A program made the position numbers and the translations under genes. Below, piece after piece: positions 42,254 to 50,970 of a stretch of 64,000 nucleotides of DNA. The notes below the pieces were generated by a model that was given only the letters and a program-made list of their open reading frames with translations, searched no databases and was not told where the DNA came from. This stretch comes from Acidobacteriota bacterium. GTDB lineage: Bacteria > Acidobacteriota > Vicinamibacteria > Marinacidobacterales > Marinacidobacteraceae. The stretch is taken from the NCBI GenBank assembly GCA_022826195.1, contig JAJDVI010000066.1, positions 97,577-161,576 on the forward strand. Reading direction: 5' to 3'. Within the stretch, counting starts at the first letter, position 1. Every line of letters starts with the position of its first letter.

Positions 42254-43255
42254 ATGGCCGTCCACGTCCCGCGCGCGGTCGTCCTCGGGCCCCAGCCCGG
42301 CCGCATCGACCTCGGTCCCGGTCTCGAGGCGCTCGAGCTGCCGCCCGGTCCGGTGGCGGCCATCACGGTGGGCTGGCGGGAGACGGAACCCGTCCTGAAG
42401 GAAGTGGAGCAGGAACTCGGGCAGTGCGGCCGCGAGGCCGTCCCGCTCCACATCGGCGAGCGGGTCGGCCGCGTCTTCGAGCGGGACGCACCGCTCGCCG
42501 AGGCGCATCGCGCGCTCCAGGAGGGGCTCCTCGCCGAGGAGCAGCTCTACGGCGCCCGGCTCCGCCGAGCGGTGGAGACCGCGCGCGAAGTGGTGCGGCT
42601 CAGCGTTGCCGAACGGTATCGGGATCCCTACGCCGAGCAGGCGTGGCAGGCGATCCTGGCGGCGGACCGGTTCCACGTGGAGCGCCACGCGGAGCTCTGG
42701 CAGGAGTTCCGGGAGGCCGTGGGTCTCGCCGAGCGTCCGGCAATCCGCGAGCAGCGGGAGGAACTGGAGGGTCTGCTCGCGGGAGCCGCCGCGGTGGTGC
42801 TGACCGGCGGGCACGTGGCGGTCATCCGGAACCGGCTCCTGCTCCTCGGGCTGGCCGATGCGCTGGCGCCGCTTCCGCTGCTTGCCTGGTCGGCGGGAGC
42901 GATGGTGCTCACCCCGCGCGTGGTCCTGTTCCACGACCGCCTGCCGGGAGGTGCGGCGCGTCCGGAGATTCTCGGGGACGGGCTCTCGCTGGTCCCCGGA
43001 ATCGCCCTGTTTCCGGACGCCCGAATCCGGCTCGACCTCGGAGACCGGCAGAGCCTCGCCGAGCTGTCGGGGCGGGTGAACCCGGACCGGGCCGTGCTGC
43101 TGGACCCGGGCGACCTGATCCACTGGGACGGCCGGGCCTGGAGTTCGCCGCACGGGGTCCGCCTGCTCTCGGACGACGGCGAAGTCGAGACGGTGCCCTC
43201 GTTCGTCCCGGGCGCGCCGGGGGCGGAGCCCCGCACCGAAGGAGCTGCGACGTGA
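42254..43255 (+). CDS. S51-like peptidase (class I glutamine amidotransferase fold)
   Basis: A 333-residue protein. After a Rossmann-like start (MAVHVPRAVVLGPQPG, GPVAAITVGWRETEPVLKEVEQELGQCGREAVPLHIG) it has a helical insertion rich in Glu and Arg. AAAVVLTGGHVAVIRNR and LPLLAWSAGAMVLTPRVVLF follow. AWSAGAM is a nucleophile elbow like that of peptidase S51 (G-X-S-A-G). No signal peptide is seen, so it should act in the cytoplasm, unlike the secreted S51 enzyme at 9993. It ends by a four-base GTGA overlap with the esterase-fold gene, so the two products probably work together. Confidence 0.65.
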   Translation: MAVHVPRAVVLGPQPGRIDLGPGLEALELPPGPVAAITVGWRETEPVLKEVEQELGQCGREAVPLHIGERVGRVFERDAPLAEAHRALQEGLLAEEQLYGARLRRAVETAREVVRLSVAERYRDPYAEQAWQAILAADRFHVERHAELWQEFREAVGLAERPAIREQREELEGLLAGAAAVVLTGGHVAVIRNRLLLLGLADALAPLPLLAWSAGAMVLTPRVVLFHDRLPGGAARPEILGDGLSLVPGIALFPDARIRLDLGDRQSLAELSGRVNPDRAVLLDPGDLIHWDGRAWSSPHGVRLLSDDGEVETVPSFVPGAPGAEPRTEGAAT

Positions 43256-44394
43256 GCGCTGCCTCCGAGCTGGCGATCCAGGAACTGCTCCTTTCCGGCC
43301 CCACCGGGGACGCGGTGGACGCGTTCATCGAAGCGCACGACTTCCCCATTCGGGAGGGGCCGCACACCACGTTCGTGTACCGGGGCGAAGCCACGTCCGT
43401 ACTGCTCGGGCACTGGCTCTTCGGGACCGCCGCGGCGCGGGAGATGGAACGGGTCCCCGGCTCGAACCTCTGGTTCCTCACCCTCGACCTGCCGGCGGAA
43501 TCGCGCGTCGAGTACCGGTTCCAGCGGGTCCGGGGGACGGACGCGGAGTGGATTCTGGACCCGCTCAACGAACGCACGGTGCGCGATCCCTTCGGCGTCT
43601 GGTCGGTGTGTCACGGCGAGGGGTACCGGCGGCCGGAGTGGACTGAGGAGGATCCCCAGGTCGGGCGGGGCGAGCTGACCGTGACGCACGTCCGGAGCCG
43701 GGCCTTCGGAACGCGTCCGGTATCGGTCTACACGCCGTCCGGTTTCCGGAACCGGCGCCGGTATCCCCTGCTCGTCGTGCTCGACGGGGAGGACTACCTC
43801 CGCCACGCCGCCTGCCGGACCGTCCTCGACAACCTGATCCACCGGCGGGAGATCCCGCCGCTGATCGCCGCGTTCGTGACTCCCGCAAAACGCATCCGCG
43901 AGTACGCGGACAACCCGGCCCACGCGGAGTTCCTGACCTCGGAGCTGGTGTCGCACCTCCAGACCGAGTTCCCGATCCGGCTCCGCCCGGACGACCGCGG
44001 GCTGGTGGGCGCCGGCCTCGGCGCGGTGGCGGCCCTGACCGCCGCCTGGCGCTATCCGGGCTTCTTCGGGAAGCTCCTGCTCTCGTCGGGCTCGTTCACC
44101 TTCACGGACGCCGGGCCGAGCACGCGGACCGCCCTGCTGGACCCGGTGGTGGACTTCGTGAACGCCTACCGCGCGGACCTGCGCCGGGTGAGCCGCCGCG
44201 TGTTCGTCAGTTGCGGGATCTACGAGCCGCTCATCTACGAGAACCGGTCGCTGGTGCCGCTGCTCCGGGAGAGCGGCATGGAGGTCCGCTACGTCGAGGC
44301 GCCCGACGGTCACAACTGGGAGAACTGGCGCGACCGGCTGCGCGTCGGCCTGTCGTGGCTCTTCCCGGGGCCGCTGTGGCTCTACTACCGATGA
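43252..44394 (+). CDS. Esterase-fold protein lacking the catalytic serine
   Basis: A 380-residue alpha/beta-hydrolase related to enterochelin esterases (Fes). The N-terminal beta-sandwich (TTFVYRGEATSVLLGHW, SRVEYRFQRVRGTDAEWILDPLN) precedes the hydrolase domain (RPVSVYTPSGFRNRRRYPLLVVLDGEDYL). The His region DGHNWENWRDRLR is normal. The nucleophile elbow, usually G-X-S-X-G, reads VGAGLGA (252-258), with Gly255 in place of Ser. The protein may be a non-catalytic subunit or carrier for the S51-like partner encoded just before it. A sequencing error cannot be excluded but would need a specific codon change. Confidence 0.75.
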   Translation: MSAASELAIQELLLSGPTGDAVDAFIEAHDFPIREGPHTTFVYRGEATSVLLGHWLFGTAAAREMERVPGSNLWFLTLDLPAESRVEYRFQRVRGTDAEWILDPLNERTVRDPFGVWSVCHGEGYRRPEWTEEDPQVGRGELTVTHVRSRAFGTRPVSVYTPSGFRNRRRYPLLVVLDGEDYLRHAACRTVLDNLIHRREIPPLIAAFVTPAKRIREYADNPAHAEFLTSELVSHLQTEFPIRLRPDDRGLVGAGLGAVAALTAAWRYPGFFGKLLLSSGSFTFTDAGPSTRTALLDPVVDFVNAYRADLRRVSRRVFVSCGIYEPLIYENRSLVPLLRESGMEVRYVEAPDGHNWENWRDRLRVGLSWLFPGPLWLYYR

Positions 44395-44397
44395 GCG

Positions 44398-44440
44398 GGA
44401 GCGCCGGTCTTCAGACCGGCACCGCCGAGCGCAGCGAGGC
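44398..44440. repeat. Dispersed GCCGG-palindromic repeat (first of two)
   Basis: GGAGCGCCGGTCTTCAGACC then GGCACCGCCGAG; a perfect GCCGGTCT/AGACCGGC hairpin just after the esterase-fold stop, possibly a terminator. Confidence 0.65.
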
Positions 44441-44477
44441 GAAACAGCAACCGCCGATCGAGGAGACCGGAGCGCCT

Positions 44478-44528
44478 CGGAGCGCCGGCCTCCGGCCGGC
44501 ATCGCGGCCCGGCAGGGCCGCGAAAGGC
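44478..44528. repeat. Dispersed GCCGG-palindromic repeat (second of two)
   Basis: GGAGCGCCGGCCTCCGGCC then GGCATCGCGGCCC. It matches the copy after rnpB over about 30 bases and ends a few bases before the PatB-like start. Confidence 0.65.
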
Positions 44529-44534
44529 TGAGCC

Positions 44535-45770
44535 ATGACCGCCCAACCTGACCTCGACCGGCTCATCCCTCGCGCGAGAACCGGATCGGTGAAGTGGGAA
44601 TACCGCGAGGGCGCAGTCGGCCACGGTTCCACGCTCGTCCCCGCCGAAGATCCCGACGTGATCCCCATGTGGGTCGCGGACATGGACTTTCCCTGTCCGG
44701 AGGTGGTGGTCGAAGCGATCCGCAAGCGCGCCGAGCATCCGATCTTCGGATACAGCATGGGGCTGCCGAGCTACCGGGAGGCCTTCTGCGACTGGGTGGC
44801 GGCGCGCCACGGGTTCCGTCCGGACCCCGACTGGGTCGTCCCCACCGAGGGAATCGTCCCCGACCTGGGCCTGCTGGTCCGCACCTTCCTCGAGCCGGGG
44901 CAGGGGGTCATCCTCCATCCGCCCGTCTATTTCCCGTTCTTCGGGGCGGTCCGCAACAACGGCGCGCGCATGCATCTCTGCCCGCTCCGCCGGGAGGATG
45001 GGCCGGACGTTGACGGACCGAACCCCTACCGCCTGGACCTCGAGCGGTTCGAGAAGCTGGCGGCCGAGCGGGGCACCCGGATGACGTTCCTGTGCACGCC
45101 CCAGAATCCGGTGGGGCGCGTCTGGACCCCCGGGGAGCTGACCGCATTCGCCGGGATCGCCGCCCGGCACGGACTCATCGTGGTGGCCGACGAGATCCAC
45201 GGGGACCTGATGCTGGACGGGCGCCGGTTCACCCCGTGGCTCAGCCTGGACCACCGCCTCGGGCTGCGCTCGGTCGTCTGCTCGGCGCCGAGCAAGACGT
45301 TCAACCTCGCGGGCCTCAAGTCCTCGTGCCTCGTCATCCCGGACGAGGAGATGCGCGCCGCCTACCGGCACGCCCGCGATCACACCGGCGTCTACGGGGT
45401 GAATCCGCTGAGCGCCGCGGCCGCGGAGGCCGCCTGGCGCGGCGGCGGACCCTGGCTCGACCGGGTGCTTGCCTACCTGAGCGAAAACGCCCGGACGCTG
45501 CAGCGATTCTTCAGTGAGCGCCCGGAACTGAAGGTCGGGACCGTCCCGGTCGAGGCGACGTATCTCGCGTGGCTCGACTTCCGGCGGACCGGAATCGCGG
45601 CGGAAGCGCTGGAGGACTTCCTGCTCGACAAGGCCAGGCTGCGCCTCGAGAACGGAGCGATCTTCGGCGAGGAGGGGCGCGGGTTCGCGCGGATGAACCT
45701 GGCGTGTCCGCGGCCGCTCCTCACGGAGGCGCTGGGCCGGCTGGAGACGGCGCTCTCCAGCACGGAATAA
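44535..45770 (+). CDS. PatB/MalY-type PLP C-S lyase
   Basis: A 411-residue fold-type I aminotransferase-like enzyme. The N-terminal stretch VKWEYREGAVGHGSTLVPAEDPDVIPMWVADMDFPCPEVV is typical of PatB/MalY cystathionine beta-lyases. FLCTPQNPVGRVWT and VVADEIHGDLML bind PLP, and the Schiff-base lysine is in SAPSKTFNLAGLKSS. It splits cystathionine or related thioethers to a thiol, pyruvate and ammonia; some members act as repressors of maltose genes instead. No operon partner is evident; BrnT follows with a different character. Confidence 0.9.
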   Translation: MTAQPDLDRLIPRARTGSVKWEYREGAVGHGSTLVPAEDPDVIPMWVADMDFPCPEVVVEAIRKRAEHPIFGYSMGLPSYREAFCDWVAARHGFRPDPDWVVPTEGIVPDLGLLVRTFLEPGQGVILHPPVYFPFFGAVRNNGARMHLCPLRREDGPDVDGPNPYRLDLERFEKLAAERGTRMTFLCTPQNPVGRVWTPGELTAFAGIAARHGLIVVADEIHGDLMLDGRRFTPWLSLDHRLGLRSVVCSAPSKTFNLAGLKSSCLVIPDEEMRAAYRHARDHTGVYGVNPLSAAAAEAAWRGGGPWLDRVLAYLSENARTLQRFFSERPELKVGTVPVEATYLAWLDFRRTGIAAEALEDFLLDKARLRLENGAIFGEEGRGFARMNLACPRPLLTEALGRLETALSSTE

Positions 45771-45780
45771 ATGTAGTAAC

Positions 45781-46056
45781 ATGAATTCGCCGACAGAGTT
45801 CGATCCGGCGAAACGTGCAGCGACCATCAAAGCCCGAGGGCTGGACATGGCCCGCGCCGACGAGGTGTTCGCTGGCCCCACACTGTCCGTCACCGATGAC
45901 CGGGAGGACTACGGCGAGGAACGCTTCATCACGATCGGATTTCTTGGCGGCGCGATGGTCGTTCTGGTTTGGACGCCTCGTGGCGCGACGCGGCGCATCA
46001 TCAGCATAAGGAAGGCTAATGAACGAGAACGAAGGCTCTACGGCCCAAGGTTTTGA
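45781..46056 (+). CDS. brnT: BrnT-type ribonuclease toxin
   Basis: A 91-residue toxin with the BrnT pattern: EFDPAKRAATIKARGLDMARADEVF, DDREDYGEERFITIGFLGGAMVVLVWTPRG and RRIISIRKANERERRLY. BrnT is a RelE-like ribonuclease that arrests translation and is neutralised by BrnA. The last 38 bases overlap the brnA start, which would balance the pair. BrnT lies 10 bp after the PatB stop, in lower-GC sequence (AATAAATGTAGTAAC), so it may mark the edge of acquired DNA. Confidence 0.88.
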   Translation: MNSPTEFDPAKRAATIKARGLDMARADEVFAGPTLSVTDDREDYGEERFITIGFLGGAMVVLVWTPRGATRRIISIRKANERERRLYGPRF

Positions 46057-46285
46057 CCCCGACGACGCGCCAGATCTTTCGCGAGACGTCTGGCCGGAAA
46101 AGTTCGCGAGAGCGCCGGTTCGCCGTGGCCGGCCGCGGGTTGCACGGCCCAAGGTGGCAACCACCATCCGGCTTTCACCGGAGGTGATGGACTACTTCAA
46201 GGCGGGCGGCCGAGGCTGGCAGACACGAATTGACGCAGCGCTTCGCGACTGGATCGGGAGACACGGAGAAACACGACCGGACTAG
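46019..46285 (+). CDS. brnA: BrnA-type antitoxin
   Basis: An 88-residue antitoxin. Acidic N-terminal residues (FDPDDAPDLSRDVWPEKF) lead to GRPRVARPKVATTIRLSPEVMDYFKAGGRGWQTRIDAALRDWI, a ribbon-helix-helix DNA-binding domain typical of BrnA. It binds BrnT and represses the operon. The gene starts inside brnT in another frame (38-bp overlap). Downstream lies a 240-bp AT-rich stretch with no gene, containing a degenerate dispersed repeat. Confidence 0.88.
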   Translation: MNENEGSTAQGFDPDDAPDLSRDVWPEKFARAPVRRGRPRVARPKVATTIRLSPEVMDYFKAGGRGWQTRIDAALRDWIGRHGETRPD

Positions 46286-46318
46286 AGCTTCGACTGGCCC
46301 GCGACGATTCGTTGTTTC

Positions 46319-46355
46319 GCCTGCCTCCGGCGTGCGATGCCGACCGGAGGGCGGG
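46319..46355. repeat. Degenerate dispersed repeat and AT-rich patch
   Basis: GCGATGCCGACCGGAGGGCGG resembles the reverse-oriented family members. The following 46370-46470 segment is AT-rich and includes the small hairpin AAATC-AGC-GATTT. Confidence 0.4.
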
Positions 46356-46525
46356 AAGCACCGATCTACAAGATGGGCGATATATGTCGATAAATCAGCG
46401 ATTTATGTTCGTCTTACGCGTTAAGCGACGGTTCAACTATCATCTTGCCTATCACTCCCGCATTTTGTTGGAAGTGTGAGGCCATCAAGGGAACCGAGGG
46501 AACCGTTGAACGGTCAAACGGCCAC

Positions 46526-46747
46526 TCAGACGTCCTCCGGGTCGTCTGAGAATTCGTGCACGACGAACTTCCGCATCCGCCATTTGCGGTGCTCCTCCTT
46601 CGATGCCCCTGGGGGCAGCGGCATCCGAGCGATCCGGGCGGCGGTCCGGTAGTCCTTCGCTGCGATGGCGCGGTGCCATGCGACCTCGCGCTCGGCCAAG
46701 TCTAGTCCTGGATCGTTCTCAGTCTTCGTTGCTGCAGGGATGGTCAT
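46526..46747 (-). CDS. Small hypothetical protein
   Basis: A 73-residue protein with a charged, helical composition (DLAEREVAWHRAIAAKDYRTAARIARMPLPPGASKEEHRKWRMRKFVVHEF) and no recognised domain. Amino-acid composition and codon phase look like a real gene rather than a shadow frame, and no better frame lies on the other strand. It sits in the accessory region between brnA and the exported barrel gene, and is convergent with brnA. Confidence 0.45.
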   Translation of the reverse strand: MTIPAATKTENDPGLDLAEREVAWHRAIAAKDYRTAARIARMPLPPGASKEEHRKWRMRKFVVHEFSDDPEDV

Positions 46748-46837
46748 CGGGATTCGGACTGTACAGCCCGTCGGGCCGATACCGAAGCCGACGGCCAGGG
46801 CGCTCCGACGATTCCCTTCCGCACCCGCCGCACAAGA

Positions 46838-47275
46838 TCAGAACGAGATGTAACCGCCGAGCTGCAGGAGCACGATCGCACCTCCGCCCGCCACGGCCCC
46901 GCGGTTCACGATGAAGCGTGCGCCGTATCGTCGTCCGAGAGTCAGACTCCCGCCGACGTTGTGGGAGACCTCGCCGCCGTCGTATTCCAGCCCGCCCCGC
47001 AAGGCAGGACGCACCAGCCAACCCGAACGCCCGAGCCGTACGGATGCCCCGAGGCGGCTGGCCGATCCCGCCAGGTCCACGCAGCGATACGTCTCGACCA
47101 TCCCGTAAGCGGACACCGGTCCGGCAATCCGACCCTCGACGCCGACGTAGTGTCCGGGGCAGGCATTGCTGTTGCCTCCGCTGATGCCGGCTTCCAGGAC
47201 GAACCGTCCCGGTGCCTCCTGCGCCTCCGCCGACACGGGCAACCCCAGCAAACACAACGCCAGCAGGTTGCGCAT
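46838..47275 (-). CDS. Small exported beta-rich protein
   Basis: A 145-residue protein with a signal peptide (LLALCLLGLPVSAEAQE). The mature part is Gly-rich with alternating strands (RFVLEAGISGGNSNACPGHYVGVEGRIAGPVSAYGMVETYRC, RLGASVRLGRSGWLVRPALRGGLEYDGG) and ends QLGGYISF, with a terminal Phe as in small outer-membrane barrels. Two cysteines could pair. It lies 17 bp downstream of the restriction-methylase stop on the same strand; the link may be only positional. Confidence 0.55.
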   Translation of the reverse strand: MRNLLALCLLGLPVSAEAQEAPGRFVLEAGISGGNSNACPGHYVGVEGRIAGPVSAYGMVETYRCVDLAGSASRLGASVRLGRSGWLVRPALRGGLEYDGGEVSHNVGGSLTLGRRYGARFIVNRGAVAGGGAIVLLQLGGYISF

Positions 47276-47292
47276 CTCGATGCTCCTTCCCG

Positions 47293-50127
47293 TCAGCTGC
47301 CGGACATTCGGACGACCCGTCGCCGTCGGCGCTTCTTCTTGCCAGCGGTGGCCAGCGGCGCACGCATCCGCTCATAGAGCGTGAAGAGGTGTTCGACGCG
47401 CTCCCGCTCTGAGGAGAACTTGCGCGGTCGATAGAGGCGGTCCACCGCGCGGTCGAGCGCTTGGTGGGCACGGCGGAGGTTCACGGGCATGAGGTCGGGG
47501 TCGTAGAGGTCGGCGAGCGTCGCGTCGGGATGGCTGGCGCGAGCGTCGAGCACCCATTGGGCGAGGGCGTCGAGCACCGACCAGTCCTCGCCCCTCGGGG
47601 GCGGTGGGAAGGTGTTGTAGACGAGGCCACTGGAATAGCGATACCGACTCTCCAAGCGTCCACCGATGTGGCGGAGCCACGCCATGTGCATGGCCGAAGA
47701 CAGGAGTCCGAAGAGCGCCGGTGTCGCGTCCTGCACGACCAACAACTGGTTGCTGGGAATCGCAGGGGGACTGAGATATCCGATCGGCACGTAGCGCCGC
47801 CGTTCCGAACTCACTTCCGGGATGACGATGCACTCCGTGTCTGGGACTATCGTCACATGGAATTCTGTGGGCCGATCCGCCAGTGAGCGGCCGAGCTTCC
47901 CCGCCTCGGTGGAGCGGAAACGGCGCACCGCCCGGACCCGCTCCATGACACGGGGCATAGAGCGCAGCATCTCGGGAGATTCTCCGGCAGGGAACAGAAT
48001 CCAGCGCTCAAGACGATTGATGTGCTCTCTAGCTCCTACGAATGGGCGCACGATCGTGTGAGCGTTTGGTTCTGCGGCGAGCAGTTCCTCCCGTTCCGTT
48101 CGATCAAGAATGTAGTGACCGCCATCTACCGGCTTGGACCCGACACCAATGGCTGGGAATCCAGCTAGAGAAGTTCGCTGACGATGCACGACCGTATGGG
48201 GGTCTGCAAGTCCCCCTGCATCGAAGAGATACGGAGAGATGCTTGCATGGCGGCTCTCGTGGGGATCTCCCTTGGGATCGTCGTAGGAGAACAGCCGCCG
48301 CACGTACGGCACCCCTTCTTTGTCGTCTAACCCCAGAATCACGACGTGCACGTGCGCCATTCCGCGTGCGTCGGAACCCCAAGCGAAAGTGCGGTGTGCA
48401 AACGCGACTTCCAATCCGTAGCGGGCAAAGAGCGCTGGCCAGAGCTGCGCCACCTGTTCGCCCTGTGTGATGGAGTTGGTTGCCACGAATCCGATCCGGG
48501 CGCGTTGATTCTGGGAGACCCCATTCCGGATGTATGCGCCGGCCTTCAGGAACCAGGCGGCGACGTAGTCGACCCGTGAGCCTGTCGCACCCAGACTCGC
48601 CATGAGTCGCCGTGTCTGCGTCTGCTTTTGTTCAGTCCGCATCACGAAACCCCCGAACGGAGGATTCCCTAGAACGTAGGAACAGTCCTTCGCAGGCAAC
48701 AGATGCTCCCAATCCATCTCCAGCGCGTCGCCGCAGTGGACGTGCGGCGAGCGCTTCAGCGGGATGCGGGCGTAGCTCTGGCCGAACTCCAGGCTGAGCT
48801 CGTTGTTCATCAGGTGGTCCATCATCCACAGGGCCACCTCCGCGATCCGGGCCGGGAACTCCCCGATCTCGATCCCGTAGAACTGGTCCACGTCGACCCG
48901 GGACAGCGTCCCGACGTCCAGCCGGGCGGCAAGCGTGCCGGCCTCGTCCCGCTCGTAGTCGAGGATCTCCCGGATCACCTCAAGCTCCAGCCGCCGCAGC
49001 TCGCGGTAGGCGATGACCAGGAAGTTTCCGCACCCACAGGCGGGATCGAAGAACGTCAACTCGCCGAGGCGCTCCTGAAACTGCCGGAGCCGCGGGAGAC
49101 GGCCGCGCCGGAGCGCCTTGATGCGCGTGAACTCCGCCCGCAGGTCGTCGAGGAACAGCGGCTCGATCACCTTCAGGATGTTCCGCTCGGTGGTGTAGTG
49201 CGCCCCCTGCGCCCGCCGCTCCGCCGGGGCCATCACCGACTGGAAGAGCGACCCGAAGATCGCGGGCGAGATGTTCGACCAGTCGAAGCGGCAGGTGACG
49301 AGCAGCTGCTCCCGCATCGCCGCGTCGAAGGACGGAATCGAGATTCGCTCGGCGAAGAGATCGCCGTCCACGTAGGGAAAGCGGGCCAGGTCCTCATCGA
49401 GTCTGGCGGGGCGCTCCCCCTCCGGGGTGTTGAGCACCTGGAAGAGCTGGATCAGCAGCGGCCCGAGGTCCGTGCCGTCCTCGCGGGTTCTCGCCTCCAC
49501 GTAGTCCAGCAGAATGTCCCGCGGTTCGAAGAGCCCGGTGTCGTCCGCGAACAGGCAGAACACGACGCGCACGAGGAAGCGCTCGAGGTCGTGCCGGGGA
49601 TAGCCGCCGTCCCGGAGCATGTCGTGGAGCCTTCCCACCAGTTCGGCCGCCTCGATGTTCGCCGGGTCCTGGTCCCGGAAGGTCCGGCTCGCGACCCCGA
49701 GAATGAAGCTGAACTTCTCGACGTTCTCCGGCAACTGGTCGAGGCGGAACGAGGCGACCTCACGCTGGTGCAGATCGTGAAGCTCGAAGTGCTGGAAGTC
49801 GCTGACCAGGATGTAGCGCGGGCGCTCGCTCTCGCTCAGGGCGTCGAAGTAGCCGCCGGCCTGCTCGTACGCAGCCGAGAGATCGCGCCCCGCGCTCTTC
49901 TGTTCCACGATCAGGACTCCAGGCCAGAAGAGGTCGATGAACCCGGTGGTGTCGTCGAGCTTCGCCACCCGCTGCTCGTAACGGGCGACCGACGCCCGGC
50001 GTACGCCGAAGATGCGGAAGAAGTCGTTGTAGAAGCTCTGCGTCTCCCCCTTCTCGTAACCGGCGTCCGCCCACTGGCGGGCGAAGGACGCGGCGCGAGC
50101 ACGAATCTCGTTCCAGGAGAGGCGCAT
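47293..50127 (-). CDS. MmeI-like type IIL restriction-methylase
   Basis: A 944-residue fused enzyme. The N-terminal nuclease motif is Asp65-X9-Glu75-X-Lys77 (DLFWPGVLIVEQKSAG), the spacing described for MmeI. A helical connector leads to the N6-adenine methylase domain with motif I FFDPACGCGNFLVIAY and motif IV NPPFGG. A C-terminal target-recognition region follows (PVDGGHYILDRTEREELLA, then LESRYRYSSGLVYNTFPPPP). MmeI-type enzymes cut DNA about 20 nt from the site and modify one strand for self-protection, without a separate methylase. The intact nuclease motif suggests an active enzyme. ATG 50127 is chosen. Confidence 0.88.
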   Translation of the reverse strand: MRLSWNEIRARAASFARQWADAGYEKGETQSFYNDFFRIFGVRRASVARYEQRVAKLDDTTGFIDLFWPGVLIVEQKSAGRDLSAAYEQAGGYFDALSESERPRYILVSDFQHFELHDLHQREVASFRLDQLPENVEKFSFILGVASRTFRDQDPANIEAAELVGRLHDMLRDGGYPRHDLERFLVRVVFCLFADDTGLFEPRDILLDYVEARTREDGTDLGPLLIQLFQVLNTPEGERPARLDEDLARFPYVDGDLFAERISIPSFDAAMREQLLVTCRFDWSNISPAIFGSLFQSVMAPAERRAQGAHYTTERNILKVIEPLFLDDLRAEFTRIKALRRGRLPRLRQFQERLGELTFFDPACGCGNFLVIAYRELRRLELEVIREILDYERDEAGTLAARLDVGTLSRVDVDQFYGIEIGEFPARIAEVALWMMDHLMNNELSLEFGQSYARIPLKRSPHVHCGDALEMDWEHLLPAKDCSYVLGNPPFGGFVMRTEQKQTQTRRLMASLGATGSRVDYVAAWFLKAGAYIRNGVSQNQRARIGFVATNSITQGEQVAQLWPALFARYGLEVAFAHRTFAWGSDARGMAHVHVVILGLDDKEGVPYVRRLFSYDDPKGDPHESRHASISPYLFDAGGLADPHTVVHRQRTSLAGFPAIGVGSKPVDGGHYILDRTEREELLAAEPNAHTIVRPFVGAREHINRLERWILFPAGESPEMLRSMPRVMERVRAVRRFRSTEAGKLGRSLADRPTEFHVTIVPDTECIVIPEVSSERRRYVPIGYLSPPAIPSNQLLVVQDATPALFGLLSSAMHMAWLRHIGGRLESRYRYSSGLVYNTFPPPPRGEDWSVLDALAQWVLDARASHPDATLADLYDPDLMPVNLRRAHQALDRAVDRLYRPRKFSSERERVEHLFTLYERMRAPLATAGKKKRRRRRVVRMSGS

Positions 50128-50360
50128 GCGGCGGCGTATTGTTGCAGGCGGTTCCGGCCGGGCGCGCCTTCTCCCGATCGCTGGCCGGCGCTGCATCGGG
50201 ACACGACACCGGGTGCCCCGCCGTCGCCGCACGATTCGCCAGCCCCGGCCATCGGGCGGACCTCTCCGGCTGCGGCGCGTCCCACTAGGCGGTATCCATG
50301 GCCCGTGTCTTGCTGATCGCCAGGACGTCACGACGCCTCGAAAGGAGGGTGCTGGACACC

Positions 50361-50780
50361 ATGGCAACGCGACGCCGCCTCATGACTCAGACTCTGCCGC
50401 TCCGGTTCGGGATCGCCTGCGGACTCGGCTTCGGGCTTGCGGGCGCGCTGGCCGGCAAGGTCTTCGACAACAAGCTCCCTTTGCCGGAGGCAGCGCTCCT
50501 CGGGCTGGAGCTGGCGATCGGCGCGGTCGCCGGTTTCCTGATCGGATGCCGGTTCGCGCGCTGGCTTCACCGCCGGGTCGCGCCGCGAACGACGGTCTCG
50601 ACCGGGGCGGTCCTCGGGTTCGCTGCCGGAATCACGTTCGCGCTCGCGATGGCCGCGTGGTGGGCATGGCAGTGGAACCCCCCGTTCGAAAGCACGAGTG
50701 GATTCGCGTTGCTCGGACTGTGGAACGGTCTTCTGTTGGGCGTCGGCCTTGGGGAACGGCCTCCGGGGCTGTCCTCATAG
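50361..50780 (+). CDS. Polytopic membrane protein of unknown function
   Basis: A 139-residue protein with about four hydrophobic segments (FGIACGLGFGLAGALAG, LELAIGAVAGFLIGC, GAVLGFAAGITFALAMAAWWAW and GFALLGLWNGLLLGVGL). AAAGGAGGG occurs about 12 nt before the ATG at 50361; the frame opens at 50298. It is divergent from the restriction-methylase gene. No family is recognised. Confidence 0.5.
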   Translation: MATRRRLMTQTLPLRFGIACGLGFGLAGALAGKVFDNKLPLPEAALLGLELAIGAVAGFLIGCRFARWLHRRVAPRTTVSTGAVLGFAAGITFALAMAAWWAWQWNPPFESTSGFALLGLWNGLLLGVGLGERPPGLSS

Positions 50781-50970
50781 CGCGGATGGACCGGCCGCGG
50801 AGATCGATCCCCATCCCAGTTTCGGCGGCGAACTCCAACGGGCCTGCCGACACTCCGGACCCCAGCCCCGGCCGGAGACGGGACATTGGTGAGATCCGGA
50901 CGGACCCATCAGGTCCGCCCAGAACGGCCCAAACACGGAATTCCTGACACTCCCCATTGGGCCGAAGGGC

